Assembly (NCBI RefSeq): GCF_000025325.1
Contig: NC_013743.1
Span: 3,348,001-3,412,000, forward strand
Direction of reading: 5' to 3'
Source: Haloterrigena turkmenica DSM 5511
GTDB taxonomy: Archaea > Halobacteriota > Halobacteria > Halobacteriales > Natrialbaceae
DNA length: 64,000 nucleotides
The notes beneath the pieces were generated by a model, which was not told the origin of the DNA, searched no databases, and saw only the letters and a program-made list of their open reading frames with translations. The translations under genes were made by a program, and so were the position numbers. Shown one piece after another: positions 40,418-49,581 of this stretch. The stretch's first letter is position 1. Every line of letters begins with the position of its first letter.

Positions 40418-43400
40418 TCAGTCCGAGCGGCCCCACTCGGCGGTGCGCTTCGGACGGTCGGTGATCGCCTGCACGTCGATCGGTTCGTCCTTCGCCTCGA
40501 GCGCCTCGAGCGCAGCGGACGCGCTGGCGGGCGTCGAGAAGTAGGTGATTTCCTCCTCGACGGCGACCTCGAGCAGGTCGCGGTCGCGGGAGACGATGAG
40601 GTCGACCTTGCCCTCGCGGACGGCCTGTGCGAGGTCGACTTCCTCGCAGAGGTCGAAGTACTCGGTGAAGCCGTCGACCAGTGCCTCGCCCTCCTCGGTC
40701 TCCGGGTCCGGGAACTTGTCGGCCGAGAGGTCGATGATCGCGGTACCCGACTCGGGAATCGGCTTGTTCGTCGCGTCCTGGGCCTTGTCGTAGGCCTTGC
40801 CGAAGGTGTCGGCGCTGCCCATGACTTCGCCGGTGGACTTCATCTCCGGGCCGAGACGCGGGTCCGAGCCCGGCAGGCGGTCGAACGGCAGGACGACCTC
40901 CTTGATCGAGGTCTGCTCGGGGATCTGTTCCTCGATCGCGAGGTCCGCCAGCGTCTCGCCGGCCATGACCTTCGCGGCGATCTTGGCGATCGGGACGCCC
41001 GTGGCCTTCGAGATGAAGGGGACGGTACGCGAGGAGCGCGGGTTCGCCTCGAGGACGTAGACCTCGCCGTCGCGGACCGCGAGCTGGACGTTGAGCAGCC
41101 CGACGGTGTCCAGCGCCGTCGCGATGTCCTCGGTGACCTCGCGAACGCGCTCGAGCGTCTCGTCGTCCAGCGAGCGCGGCGGGATCATACAGGCCGAGTC
41201 GCCGGAGTGGACCCCCGCGGCCTCGACGTGTTCCATCACGCCGCCGATCAGAACGTCCTCGCCGTCGGCCACGGCGTCGACGTCGAGTTCGACCGCGTCC
41301 TCGAGGAAGTCGTCAACCAGAATCGGCTTGTCCGGGGAGACGCGGACGGCCTCCTCGATGTAGGTCTCGAGTTCGGCGTCGTCGTAGACGACGTCCATCG
41401 CGCGGCCGCCGAGCACGTAGGAGGGGCGCACGAGGACCGGGTAGCCGATCTCGTGGGCCAGCTGCATGGCCTCTTCCTTGCTGTGGGCGGCGCCGCCTTC
41501 CGGCTGGGCGATGCCCAGATCGTCCATCAGGGCGTTGAAGCGGTCGCGGTCCTCGGCTAAGTCCATCGCCTCGACGGAGGTGCCCATGACCGTACAGTCG
41601 AGCCCGCGGCGCTCGAGTTCGTCCTCGAGCGGTTCGCCGATGTTGACGGAGGTCTGGCCGCCGAACTGGACCATCACGCCGTCGGCGCCGGTCGCCTCGG
41701 CGACGTCGGCGACCTCTTCGGCCGTGATCGGCTCGAAGAAGAGGCCGTCGGAGGTGTCGTAGTCGGTCGAGACGGTCTCGGGGTTGTTGTTGACGACGTG
41801 GGCCTCGATGCCCATGTCGCGAAGCGCCTGGACCGCGTGGACCGAACAGTAGTCGAACTCGACGCCCTGTCCGATGCGGATCGGTCCGCCGCCGACGACG
41901 ATCACGCTCTCTAAGTCGCGGTCGACCTCGAGCTCGCCCGACGCGGCGTCGCCCAGCAGCGGCCCTTTCTCGTACTCGTTCTTGCGGGCGGAGTAGTAGT
42001 AGGGCGTCTCGGCCTCGAACTCGCCGGCGCAGGTGTCGACCTGCTTGTAGGTGCGACCCGGCACCTCCTGTTCGACGGTGTCGACGTCGGCGCCGGCCGT
42101 CGCGGCGATCGACGCGTTGGTGTGGCCGGCGATCGCGGCCTCGGTGAAGTCGCCCTCCTGGGCGGCGAGCGACGAGTCGGCGATGCGCTTGAAGCGCTCG
42201 GCGTACCACTCGAAGATGCCCGTCAGTTCAACGACCTCGTCGACCGTGTAACCGCGCTCGTAGGCTTCGAACATCGCGTACGGGCGGTCAGGGGAGGGAC
42301 GCTCCAGATACTGCTCCTCGAGTTCCTCGTCGCTGACCTCGGCCCAGTCGACGTCGGGTTCGTACTCGCTCGAGCGAAGCGCCTTGAGGAGGCTCTCCTC
42401 GAAGGTTCGGCCGATGGCCATCGCCTCGCCGGTCGACTTCATCGCCGTCGTCAGCTCGAAGTCGACGTCGTCGAACTTGTCTTTGGGCCAGCGCGGCACC
42501 TTCGTAACCACGTAGTCGATCGCGGGCTCGAAGGCGGCGGTGGTCTCGCCGGTAATTTCGTTCTCGATCTCGTGGAGGCGCTTGCCGAGTGCGACCTTCG
42601 CGGTCACGCGGGCGATCGGGTAGCCGGTCGCCTTGGAGGCCAGCGCGGAGGAGCGGGAGACGCGCGGGTTGACCTCGACGACGCGGTACTCGCCGCCTGG
42701 CGTGCCGTCGTCGTGCCAGGCGAACTGAATGTTACAGCCGCCCTGAATGCCGAGTTCGCGGATGACGTCGAGCGCGGCGGTGCGCATCTCCTGGTGGCCC
42801 TCGTCGGGGACGATCTGGGAGGGCGTGACGACCGTCGACTCCCCGGTGTGGATTCCCATGGGGTCGATGTTCTCCATGTTGCAGATGATGATACAGGAGT
42901 CGTCGGCGTCGCGCATGACCTCGTACTCGTACTCGACCCAGCCCGCGATGGACTCGGTGATCAGCACCTCGCTGTTACGCGAGAGGCGCAGGCCCTTGCG
43001 GACGCGGGCCAGCAGTTCGTCGAACTCGTGGACGACGCCCGAGCCGGAGCCGCCCAGCGTGTACGTGGTGCGGGCGATGACCGGCAGCCCGCCGACCTCC
43101 TCGACGGCGGCCTCGACGCGCTCTCTGAGGTCCTCCTCGGTCAGTTCCGAGACCTGCTCGCCCTCCTCGAGCGAGATGGTCGTCGACTTCGGAACCGGCT
43201 GGCCGATCTTCTCCATGCGCTGGCGGAAGAGGTCGCGGTCCTCCGTGGCGTAGATCGTATCGAGGGGGGTCCCCATGATATCGACATCGTACTCCTCGAG
43301 AACGCCCTCTTCGGCCAGTTCGGCCGTGACGTTCAGACCGGTCTGGCCACCCAGCCCGGCGATGACGCCGTCGGGTTGCTCCTTGCGGATGATCTCGGCG

Positions 43401-43642
43401 ATGGCCTCGGTCGTGATCGGCTCGATGTAAACGCGGTCGGCCATCTCCGGGTCCGTCATGATCGTCGCGGGGTTGGAGTTGACGAGGACGACGCGGGCGC
43501 CCTCCTCCTGTAGCGCCCGGCAGGCCTGTGCGCCGGAGTAGTCGAACTCGGCTGCCTGTCCGATCTGGATCGGGCCGCTCCCGATCAGCAGAATCGTGCG
43601 TCCGTCCCCTGTCTCGCCCTCGCTTGGCTGGTCCGTACTCAT
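40418..43642 (-). CDS. carB: Carbamoyl phosphate synthase large subunit
   Basis: A 1074-residue protein of normal CarB length, with two ATP-grasp halves. The first half includes GSGPIQIGQAAEFDYSGAQA and GGQTGLNVTAELAEEG. The second half includes VGGGPIRIGQGVEFDYCSVH and VQFGGQTSVNIGEPLEDEL. The C-terminal MGS-like allosteric region ends the protein. CarB makes carbamoyl phosphate from ammonia or glutamine, bicarbonate and two ATP for arginine and pyrimidine synthesis. The small subunit gene is not in this window. A TATA-like GCTTATTACG lies about 33 bases upstream of the ATG. Confidence 0.97.
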   Translation of the reverse strand: MSTDQPSEGETGDGRTILLIGSGPIQIGQAAEFDYSGAQACRALQEEGARVVLVNSNPATIMTDPEMADRVYIEPITTEAIAEIIRKEQPDGVIAGLGGQTGLNVTAELAEEGVLEEYDVDIMGTPLDTIYATEDRDLFRQRMEKIGQPVPKSTTISLEEGEQVSELTEEDLRERVEAAVEEVGGLPVIARTTYTLGGSGSGVVHEFDELLARVRKGLRLSRNSEVLITESIAGWVEYEYEVMRDADDSCIIICNMENIDPMGIHTGESTVVTPSQIVPDEGHQEMRTAALDVIRELGIQGGCNIQFAWHDDGTPGGEYRVVEVNPRVSRSSALASKATGYPIARVTAKVALGKRLHEIENEITGETTAAFEPAIDYVVTKVPRWPKDKFDDVDFELTTAMKSTGEAMAIGRTFEESLLKALRSSEYEPDVDWAEVSDEELEEQYLERPSPDRPYAMFEAYERGYTVDEVVELTGIFEWYAERFKRIADSSLAAQEGDFTEAAIAGHTNASIAATAGADVDTVEQEVPGRTYKQVDTCAGEFEAETPYYYSARKNEYEKGPLLGDAASGELEVDRDLESVIVVGGGPIRIGQGVEFDYCSVHAVQALRDMGIEAHVVNNNPETVSTDYDTSDGLFFEPITAEEVADVAEATGADGVMVQFGGQTSVNIGEPLEDELERRGLDCTVMGTSVEAMDLAEDRDRFNALMDDLGIAQPEGGAAHSKEEAMQLAHEIGYPVLVRPSYVLGGRAMDVVYDDAELETYIEEAVRVSPDKPILVDDFLEDAVELDVDAVADGEDVLIGGVMEHVEAAGVHSGDSACMIPPRSLDDETLERVREVTEDIATALDTVGLLNVQLAVRDGEVYVLEANPRSSRTVPFISKATGVPIAKIAAKVMAGETLADLAIEEQIPEQTSIKEVVLPFDRLPGSDPRLGPEMKSTGEVMGSADTFGKAYDKAQDATNKPIPESGTAIIDLSADKFPDPETEEGEALVDGFTEYFDLCEEVDLAQAVREGKVDLIVSRDRDLLEVAVEEEITYFSTPASASAALEALEAKDEPIDVQAITDRPKRTAEWGRSD

Positions 43643-43953
43643 TTCTCTTGTTCGTCCGGAGTTCGCACATCGTAATAAGCCCCACGATACAGTACGAATC
43701 TCGAAATGGCTTTTCGAAATTCGAACCGGGGGCTCGATAGGGGTCGTCGACGGGGCGATCCGTCGTGGCGTTTCGACGGAAAGTACCGAGATTGTCTCTC
43801 ATCCCCGGTGCGATCCGCCGCACCGTTTCACGGATCGGCGCTCGTTTACGGCCACCGTCTCGAGGTCGGCAGTTCGGCGATCGGACGCGTGAGTCCGTGC
43901 GCGCGCCGGCCGAATCGCTTATCGTGGCTCCGTTACTGTTCGTACGCAACGAG
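43643..43953. other. Intergenic region with promoters for carB and histidine kinase
   Basis: These 311 bases hold the carB promoter (TATA-like GCTTATTACG at 43671-43680, minus strand) and a promoter for the kinase (CGCTTATCGT at 43916-43925, plus strand, about 32 bases ahead of its ATG). A repeated TTCGAAA/TTCGAAC motif lies around 43692-43716. No RNA gene or ORF with haloarchaeal composition is visible. The plus-strand reading that extends the kinase upstream to 43765 has a basic, non-family composition and is not used. Confidence 0.5.
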
Positions 43954-46083
43954 ATGGTCGACGCCGGACGCTCACGTTCGATGCCGTCGAGAGCCGTGCT
44001 GTACGTCGATCCCGACGAGACGGCTCGACGGCGTCTGTCACGCGACCTCGCGGCCGGCGCGGCCGACCCCGCGATCGACGTCGAGGGGGTAGCGACGGCG
44101 GCTGCCCTTCGCGACGCGCTCGCCGACGAGTCGAGCGCCTACGCCTGCGTCGTCACCGAATACCGCCTCGACGGCCTGGACGCTGACATGGACGCGCTCA
44201 CGCTGTACGACTCCCTGCGAGCCGACGGACTCGCGACCGTCCCGTTCGTCCTCTACACCGCCGACGGGAGCGAGACGCTCGCCAGCGAGGCGATCACCGC
44301 CGGATTCTCCGGATACGTTCCGAAGGGGCGGACGGATTCGGTCGAGCGACTCCGCGAGCAGTTGCGAGCCGTGACCGGACTGGATGCGAACCGAACGATC
44401 CGCGCTCGGACGGACCAGCGGGCGGGGCCGCGGGGCCCGAGCCAGGAGTGCGAGCACGAGCAGGACCTCGAGCGATACCGAACGCTCGTGGAAACGGTCG
44501 GGGACTCGATGTACGTACTCGACGAGTCCGACCGCATCGAGATGGCCAACGAAGCCATGGCCGACGCGTTCGAGACGACGCGCGAGCAACTCCGCGGCCG
44601 GCCGATTGACGACTTCGTCGCCGCCGAAGACGCCGGTTGCATTCGGTCGACGCTCGAGGAGGTACGGGCGATCGACGGTCGGGCGTGGAAGACCGTCGAC
44701 CTGACCGTCGAAGTGACCGACGGAACGACCTGCGACGCCGAGGTCAACGTCGCGCCGCTGGTCGACGCCGACGGGACGCTGACGGGGAGCGTGGGCGTGA
44801 TCCGTGACGTCTCGGAGCGGGCGAAACGCGAGTGGCGGATCCGACGGCTCCACGACGGGACGCGGCGGCTGATGGCGGCGACCGAGACCGACGAAATCGC
44901 CCGCATCGTGACCGAGATCGCCGCCGACGCGCTCGATCTCGATCTCAACGCCGTCTACCTCTACGAGCCGAACGTGCTGACGCGATCGGCGTCCCGCGCC
45001 TCCGGCGAGTCGACCGACGGGGACGCCCGATCGGACGCGACCGACGAGGAGCGAGGCGGACTCGTTCCCGTCGCGATGAGCGACCGCATGCTCGAACTGT
45101 TCGACGGGATCACATCGCACATCGAACCCGGCGGCGGAATCGCCTGGGACGCCTACGAGGCCGGCGAGGAGATCGTCCACGGCGACGTCCGGCAGACGTC
45201 GAACGTTCGCAACCCCGAGACGCCGATTCGCAGCGAGGCCCACGTTCCGCTCGGCGATCACGGGATCTTCATCGCGAGTTCGCTCGAGCCGAACGACTTC
45301 GATCCGGAGGCGCTGACGCTGGCGCGGATCCTCGCGGCCAACGCTGAGGCCGCCCTCGACCGCGCCGAGCGCGAGAGCGAACTCGCCGAGCACGGCCGCG
45401 AACTCGAGCGCCAGAACGAACGGCTCGAGGCCTTCGCCAGTACGGTCTCGCACGACCTCCGGAACCCGCTGGCGCTCGCGACGGGCCACCTCGATCTCCT
45501 CACGGACCGGATCAACGGCGACGGCGAGACCGACCGCCACGTCGAAGAGATCGAGTGGGCCCTCGCGCGGATGGACGCACTCATCGAGAACGTCCTGACC
45601 CTGGCCCGGAGCGGCCGGCGGTTGACCGAGACCGAGCCGGTCGACCTCGCCGCCGTCGTCGAGCGCGCCGAGCGGACGACCGAGGGAGACCTCGAGGTAG
45701 TCTGGGACGGGGCACTGCCGACGGTCGACGGCGACGAGGAGCGGCTGTGCGTCCTCTTCGAGAACGTGTTCCGTAACGCCGTGGAGCACGGCTCCACGAG
45801 CCCTGACTCGCACGCTCTTCGGGCTGCGACGGAACAGAGATCCGAGACCGTGACGGTCACGATCGAGCCGACCATCGAGGGGTTCGCGATCGCAGACGAC
45901 GGCTCCGGCATCCCTCCCGGCGACCGCGACCGCGTCCTCGAATGGGGCTACAGTACGGACGCCGAGGGGACCGGCTTCGGGCTGGCGATCGTCACGGAGG
46001 TCGTCGAGGCCCACGGCTGGTCGGTTGTGGTCGAGGAAAGCGACGCGGGCGGGTTGCGGTTGGCCGTCTCCATCCCGCCGTGA
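43954..46083 (+). CDS. Receiver-PAS-GAF sensor histidine kinase
   Basis: A 709-residue cytoplasmic sensor kinase. An N-terminal receiver-like domain (about 12-135) has Glu69 (VVTEYRLDG) where the phospho-acceptor Asp is usual. A PAS domain (about 172-290) begins YRTLVETVGDSMYVLD. A GAF-like domain spans about 300-470. HisKA has the phospho-accepting His500 (VSHDLRNPLALATGH). The HATPase has the N box ENVFRNAVEHG (603), DDGSGIPP and GTGFGLAIV. No membrane span is present. No response regulator gene is adjacent, so it is an orphan kinase. The ATG at 43954 follows a TATA-like element. Confidence 0.92.
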   Translation: MVDAGRSRSMPSRAVLYVDPDETARRRLSRDLAAGAADPAIDVEGVATAAALRDALADESSAYACVVTEYRLDGLDADMDALTLYDSLRADGLATVPFVLYTADGSETLASEAITAGFSGYVPKGRTDSVERLREQLRAVTGLDANRTIRARTDQRAGPRGPSQECEHEQDLERYRTLVETVGDSMYVLDESDRIEMANEAMADAFETTREQLRGRPIDDFVAAEDAGCIRSTLEEVRAIDGRAWKTVDLTVEVTDGTTCDAEVNVAPLVDADGTLTGSVGVIRDVSERAKREWRIRRLHDGTRRLMAATETDEIARIVTEIAADALDLDLNAVYLYEPNVLTRSASRASGESTDGDARSDATDEERGGLVPVAMSDRMLELFDGITSHIEPGGGIAWDAYEAGEEIVHGDVRQTSNVRNPETPIRSEAHVPLGDHGIFIASSLEPNDFDPEALTLARILAANAEAALDRAERESELAEHGRELERQNERLEAFASTVSHDLRNPLALATGHLDLLTDRINGDGETDRHVEEIEWALARMDALIENVLTLARSGRRLTETEPVDLAAVVERAERTTEGDLEVVWDGALPTVDGDEERLCVLFENVFRNAVEHGSTSPDSHALRAATEQRSETVTVTIEPTIEGFAIADDGSGIPPGDRDRVLEWGYSTDAEGTGFGLAIVTEVVEAHGWSVVVEESDAGGLRLAVSIPP

Positions 46084-46096
46084 CGGATCTCGCGGG

Positions 46097-46184
46097 CCGC
46101 TATCGAACACGGCTCCCCAGGAGACGAGGCGCCGTTACATGGAAGCAGGAGAACGCCCACGACTTCAGTCGTGGGAGTAGTCAC
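46097..46184 (+). mobile_element. TnpB/IS200-IS605 right-end remnant
   Basis: In one plus frame the DNA reads a degraded TnpB C-terminus, NTAPQETRRRYMEAGERPRL followed by QSWE and a TAG stop at 46178-46180. Overlapping it is the terminal hairpin CCCACGAC-TTCA-GTCGTGGG (46156-46175), the hallmark right end of IS200/IS605-type elements, which in intact elements also forms the 3' part of the guide RNA. The rest of the element is missing, so this is a scar of insertion and loss between the kinase and the next gene. The family call rests on recalled haloarchaeal TnpB ends. Confidence 0.65.
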
Positions 46185-46717
46185 AGCGCGCGGTCGTGTT
46201 CGCTCTCGAACTCGCGCTGGCGTCGGTACTGGTCGACGAACTCCGCAACATCGAACTCGAGCATCTGGGTCTCGAACTCGGAGATGGCGGTGTCGTCGTC
46301 GGCGTGGCTCACCGCGTGTTCCATCAGTTCGACCACCAGTTCGACGACGATCTCGTGGAGCCGTCGGGCGTCGAAGTCGGTCATCCACAACATTGCGTAG
46401 CCGACGGCGCCGTCGTCGCTGGCGTCGTAGGTGCGGACCTTCTCGGGGAACTCCTCCATGACGACCCCCAGCAGGTGGGGCGTGCCGAACTCCTCGAACT
46501 CGTCGGCGGGTTCGATCGTCTCCCGCAGGACGGCGACGAGCGATTCGGGGAAAAAGCGCGAGGGCGGGTGGACGTCCGTGACGACGGCGTGGGACGCACC
46601 GCAGGGACAGGCGTACTCGCGCATCCCCAGATCGATCTCGTGGGGGTCGATCGAGTTGCCGCAGGGAAGCTCGAGGTGCCGGTCGCCGCCGGATCCCGGA
46701 ACGCGGGGCTCTGCCAT
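46181..46717 (-). CDS. DUF5815-like haloarchaeal protein
   Basis: A 178-residue soluble protein with a Cys pair (ACPCGASH at about 36-43), which suggests a small metal-binding knuckle, and a helical acidic C-terminal half ending YRRQREFESEHDRAL. I recall it as DUF5815, of unknown function. The ATG at 46717 (MAEPRVPGSGG) was chosen over a longer basic extension. Its stop lies immediately next to the TnpB right-end hairpin, so the insertion stopped at the end of this gene. The downstream promoter context is otherwise normal. Confidence 0.75.
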   Translation of the reverse strand: MAEPRVPGSGGDRHLELPCGNSIDPHEIDLGMREYACPCGASHAVVTDVHPPSRFFPESLVAVLRETIEPADEFEEFGTPHLLGVVMEEFPEKVRTYDASDDGAVGYAMLWMTDFDARRLHEIVVELVVELMEHAVSHADDDTAISEFETQMLEFDVAEFVDQYRRQREFESEHDRAL

Positions 46718-46830
46718 TGCTCCTCGTAGGCGGGGGCGAGCCAAAAGGGCGACGACTCGAGACGTACGGGTGACGCCTCGAGTCGGGTGGACAACGGCCG
46801 CGATCGCCTGCCGAGACCCGTCGCCGTCGC

Positions 46831-47589
46831 TCACTCGGGCCGGCGCAGGGCGAGGCTGTACATCTCGCCGGCCGACTCCGAACCGATCCCGTCGACGAGG
46901 GCGTCGGCCCGCTCGAGCAACGCGGCCCCCAGTTCCGAGTCCGCGGGGAGCGCGTCGACCCTCGAGCGGACTACCGCGGCGTGGGCCTCGAGGTGGCTCT
47001 CAGTCCATGGGACCGGGTCCAACAGCGTTCGGCGCCGATCGACCGTCCACCCGTAGCCGGCGAACAGTCGGCCGAGCGCTGCGGCCGGGTAGAAGGTCAG
47101 CATCGGCTCGCCGTCGGCAAGCCGTGCGGCCGCGTTCTCGAGGGCGAAGAGGTCGCGAACGGCGGCGTCGTCTGGCAACGGCTCGTAGTCGTCGACGACG
47201 AGGTGACAGCCCGGCGCGGCGACGCGGGTCAACTCGCCGACGATCGCGTCGAGATCGGCGGGCGGGACCACGTTGAACAGCCCGTGTGCGGTGATGACCT
47301 CGACTGCGTCGTCGGGCAGCGGGATCGCGCGGAGGTCGGCCTCGAGGACGGCGAGTCGATTGCGTGCTCGTCTCGGGTCGTCGTTGCCATCGTCATCGGT
47401 GGGCGATCGGACGCGCTCGAGCGTGGTCTCCGCGTGCGTTCGATCGTCGGTCACGGCGTAGACCCGCGCCGCGCCGTTCGCGAGCAGCCCCGCCGTCGTA
47501 TTGCCGACGCCGGCCCCGGCTTCGAGACAGACCGCCCCCTCGATCGGGCGGTCCTCGAGGGCGGTCGTGACGGTGCGTGGAACGTCCAT
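46831..47589 (-). CDS. Class I SAM-dependent methyltransferase
   Basis: A 252-residue Rossmann methyltransferase. Motif I is VCLEAGAGVGNTTAGLLANG (the G-x-G-x-G SAM loop), followed by RVYAVTDDR (acidic residue after beta 2), LAVLEADLRAIPLPDDAVEV and LVVDDYEPLPDD. It could methylate a small molecule, lipid or protein; the target is not predictable. The ATG at 47589 (MDVPRTVTTALED) was chosen over a longer basic reading. It is 35 bases from the end of the aldo/keto reductase gene on the same strand, so the two may be cotranscribed. Confidence 0.88.
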   Translation of the reverse strand: MDVPRTVTTALEDRPIEGAVCLEAGAGVGNTTAGLLANGAARVYAVTDDRTHAETTLERVRSPTDDDGNDDPRRARNRLAVLEADLRAIPLPDDAVEVITAHGLFNVVPPADLDAIVGELTRVAAPGCHLVVDDYEPLPDDAAVRDLFALENAAARLADGEPMLTFYPAAALGRLFAGYGWTVDRRRTLLDPVPWTESHLEAHAAVVRSRVDALPADSELGAALLERADALVDGIGSESAGEMYSLALRRPE

Positions 47590-47624
47590 GTGGTCTCGCG
47601 GGTCGCCTCGCCGTCGCGGGCGGT

Positions 47625-48509
47625 TCAGTGGTGGAGCTGTTCGGGGACCGGGCTGTCGTCGTGGCGCGCGTCCGCGATGAGCGAGCGCTGTTCGCTCTCG
47701 GCCATCCCGTCGTACCGGGTGGCGGCGTCGAGCACCATCGCGACGAGCTTCGGATCGCCGGGCGTGACGACGGTCGAGAGGCCCTGCGACGCGGCGAAGT
47801 CGAACCGCTCGCGGATCTCGTCGGGCGTATCCACCGGCTCGTACCAGTTGGAGTACGGCCGATCCGCTTCGGGTAACTCCTCGGTCGAGGGCCACGATCC
47901 CTTCGCGAAGGCCTTGATCCCGAGCGTGCCGATCCCCGCCTCTTCGGCGCGCTCGAGGACGGCCTCGTAATCGTGGTCGTCGTCGCCCTTCGCGGCGACG
48001 ACCGGGTTCAGTGGGAACATCACCGTCGCGAGGTCGTCGATCCGATCCATCGCGTCGAGAATGAGCTGCGGGTTCCCGTGGCTCGTGAGGCCGATGTCGC
48101 CGATCAGCCCCTCTTCTTTGGCGTCGCGAAACGCCGCGAGGGCGCCGTCATCGCCCGTGATCTCCTCGAGTTCCTCCTCGTACTCGAGGCCGTGGACCTG
48201 ATAGAGGTCGATGTGATCGACGCCGAGTCGGTCGAGCGAGCGCTCGAGTTTCCGGCGCGCGCCGTCGTAGTCTCGCTCCTGGGTCTTGCAGCCGAGATAG
48301 ATCTCCTCGCGGTGCTGGCGGAGTTTTGGGCCGAGCTTGAGTTCGGCGTCGCCGTAGGTCGGCGCGACGTCGAAGTGATTGACGCCGCGGTCGAGGACGA
48401 GTTCGACCATCTGGTTCGCGCCCTCCTGCTCGAGCCAGTTGAGTGCGATCGCACCGAAGGTCGCAACGGTGCTTTCGTGGCCGGTCGGGCCCAAGTTACG
48501 CGTTTCCAT
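47625..48509 (-). CDS. Aldo/keto reductase (second copy)
   Basis: A 294-residue AKR. It carries NHFDVAPTYGDAE (Asp and Tyr), LGCKTQERD (Lys) and LYQVHGLEY (His), so the catalytic set is present. The C-terminal cofactor region is TVVTPGDPKLVAMVLDA. The protein differs strongly from the copy at 24609-25664, so the two are not recent duplicates. The ATG at 48509 (METRNLGPTGHESTVATFG) matches the family start. It probably shares a transcript with the methyltransferase downstream. Confidence 0.9.
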   Translation of the reverse strand: METRNLGPTGHESTVATFGAIALNWLEQEGANQMVELVLDRGVNHFDVAPTYGDAELKLGPKLRQHREEIYLGCKTQERDYDGARRKLERSLDRLGVDHIDLYQVHGLEYEEELEEITGDDGALAAFRDAKEEGLIGDIGLTSHGNPQLILDAMDRIDDLATVMFPLNPVVAAKGDDDHDYEAVLERAEEAGIGTLGIKAFAKGSWPSTEELPEADRPYSNWYEPVDTPDEIRERFDFAASQGLSTVVTPGDPKLVAMVLDAATRYDGMAESEQRSLIADARHDDSPVPEQLHH

Positions 48510-48643
48510 ACCGGTCCATCGGCGAGGTCGCACATAAGTCACGGGCCATCGGCAGTCCGAACGATGGCTCGAATCTGCGGTGTCTCACCGAACGAGCGGA
48601 GAAAGGAGCGGCGGCTCGGTCGGCCTGTCGGGGGCCGTCGCGG

Positions 48644-49054
48644 TCAGGGCCAGTCGTCGCGGACCGGTTCGGCGTCGTCGTCGCCGGTCTCGGTGTTCGC
48701 GGCGATGATCCAGTCGGCCGCCTCGGCAGCGTCCTCGACGTCGAGATACTCCCAGTCGACCTCGTCGGCGAGCTGTTCGTCCGCCTCGGTCGAGCCGATG
48801 AAGACGTACCGGTCGGTGTCGAACTGGTCTTTGACGCCCTCGAGGCTCTCGGCTTTGCCCCGCGGTCCGGAGAAGAAGTCCTGCCGGATGCGGTTCTTCC
48901 GAGTGAAGTTCGTCACGACGTACGTGGGTTTCTCGGAGACAACGCCGATGTACTCGGTCCAGCCTCTGGCGTCTTCGAAGACGCTCTCGGGCGAGGCGAG
49001 TTCTTTCAGCGCCTCGAGTTCGAACGCCAGGGTCATGTCGCTATCGCCGTTCAT
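48644..49054 (-). CDS. Conserved haloarchaeal protein (DUF7124-like)
   Basis: A 136-residue acidic soluble protein. A typical segment is ALKELASPESVFEDARGWTE followed by VVTNFTRKNRIRQDFFSGPR. I recall it as the DUF7124 family, with unknown function. The start ATG at 49054 is used; a second Met at residue 7 is possible. It lies alone between the aldo/keto reductase gene and a small uncharacterised gene on the same strand. No enzymatic motif is recognised. Confidence 0.75.
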   Translation of the reverse strand: MNGDSDMTLAFELEALKELASPESVFEDARGWTEYIGVVSEKPTYVVTNFTRKNRIRQDFFSGPRGKAESLEGVKDQFDTDRYVFIGSTEADEQLADEVDWEYLDVEDAAEAADWIIAANTETGDDDAEPVRDDWP

Positions 49055-49133
49055 AGGTCATCGAAGGCGCGCACGCGGGAAAACGACTTCGATACTTCCG
49101 ACGGGCCGAGAGCGGGGGCGGCGAAGCCGGAGG

Positions 49134-49361
49134 TTAGACGCTGACGACGCGATAGTACTCCGTGAAGACGATTACCTCGCCGGCCTCGAGATTTACCGCT
49201 GACTCAGGGACCGGGCGATTTTCCTCGAGACACTCGTAGAACGCCTCCAGCGTGTCCGTATCGAGCTGATCGACGTGGCGGACGGTCGCGTCCGACGACA
49301 CGGAGTCGGCGCGCTCGAGTCGGACTCGTCGTTGGAGGAGCTCAGTGGAACCCATGTTCAT
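49134..49361 (-). CDS. Small soluble protein, uncharacterised
   Basis: A 75-residue protein, acidic, with a likely small alpha/beta fold (residues ending AGEVIVFTEYYRVVSV). No family is recognised. The ATG at 49361 begins MNMGSTELLQRRVRLERAD. A TATA-like TTAAGTAG lies about 25-30 bases upstream on the minus strand, so the gene is probably leaderless. An in-frame TTG at 49370 is less likely. It lies 79 bases upstream of the DUF7124-like gene on the same strand. Function is unknown. Confidence 0.6.
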   Translation of the reverse strand: MNMGSTELLQRRVRLERADSVSSDATVRHVDQLDTDTLEAFYECLEENRPVPESAVNLEAGEVIVFTEYYRVVSV

Positions 49362-49581
49362 TGTTACCAAATGTCGTGATACTACTTAACGGTTCCGCCG
49401 AGATCGATGAGAATCGGTGTCTCGAATCGATCGAACCGACCGGATCGCAGTACCGAACGTCGAACGTGACCTCGATATGACGGGCGTTGATACCCGATCG
49501 CGGGGAAGTAAAATCAGTCCGTGAACGGACGATGAGACCGCGAGCGGCGACCGGATCGCGGCCGGCCACCGTCGACGACCG

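Noticed and set aside
43765-43953. 63-residue N-terminal extension of the histidine kinase
   Set aside because: It is basic, does not resemble a domain and lies upstream of a good TATA-like element that predicts a start at 43954.
44038-46110. 690-codon minus-strand frame opposite the histidine kinase
   Set aside because: It mirrors the kinase gene, has no recognisable domain and no promoter.
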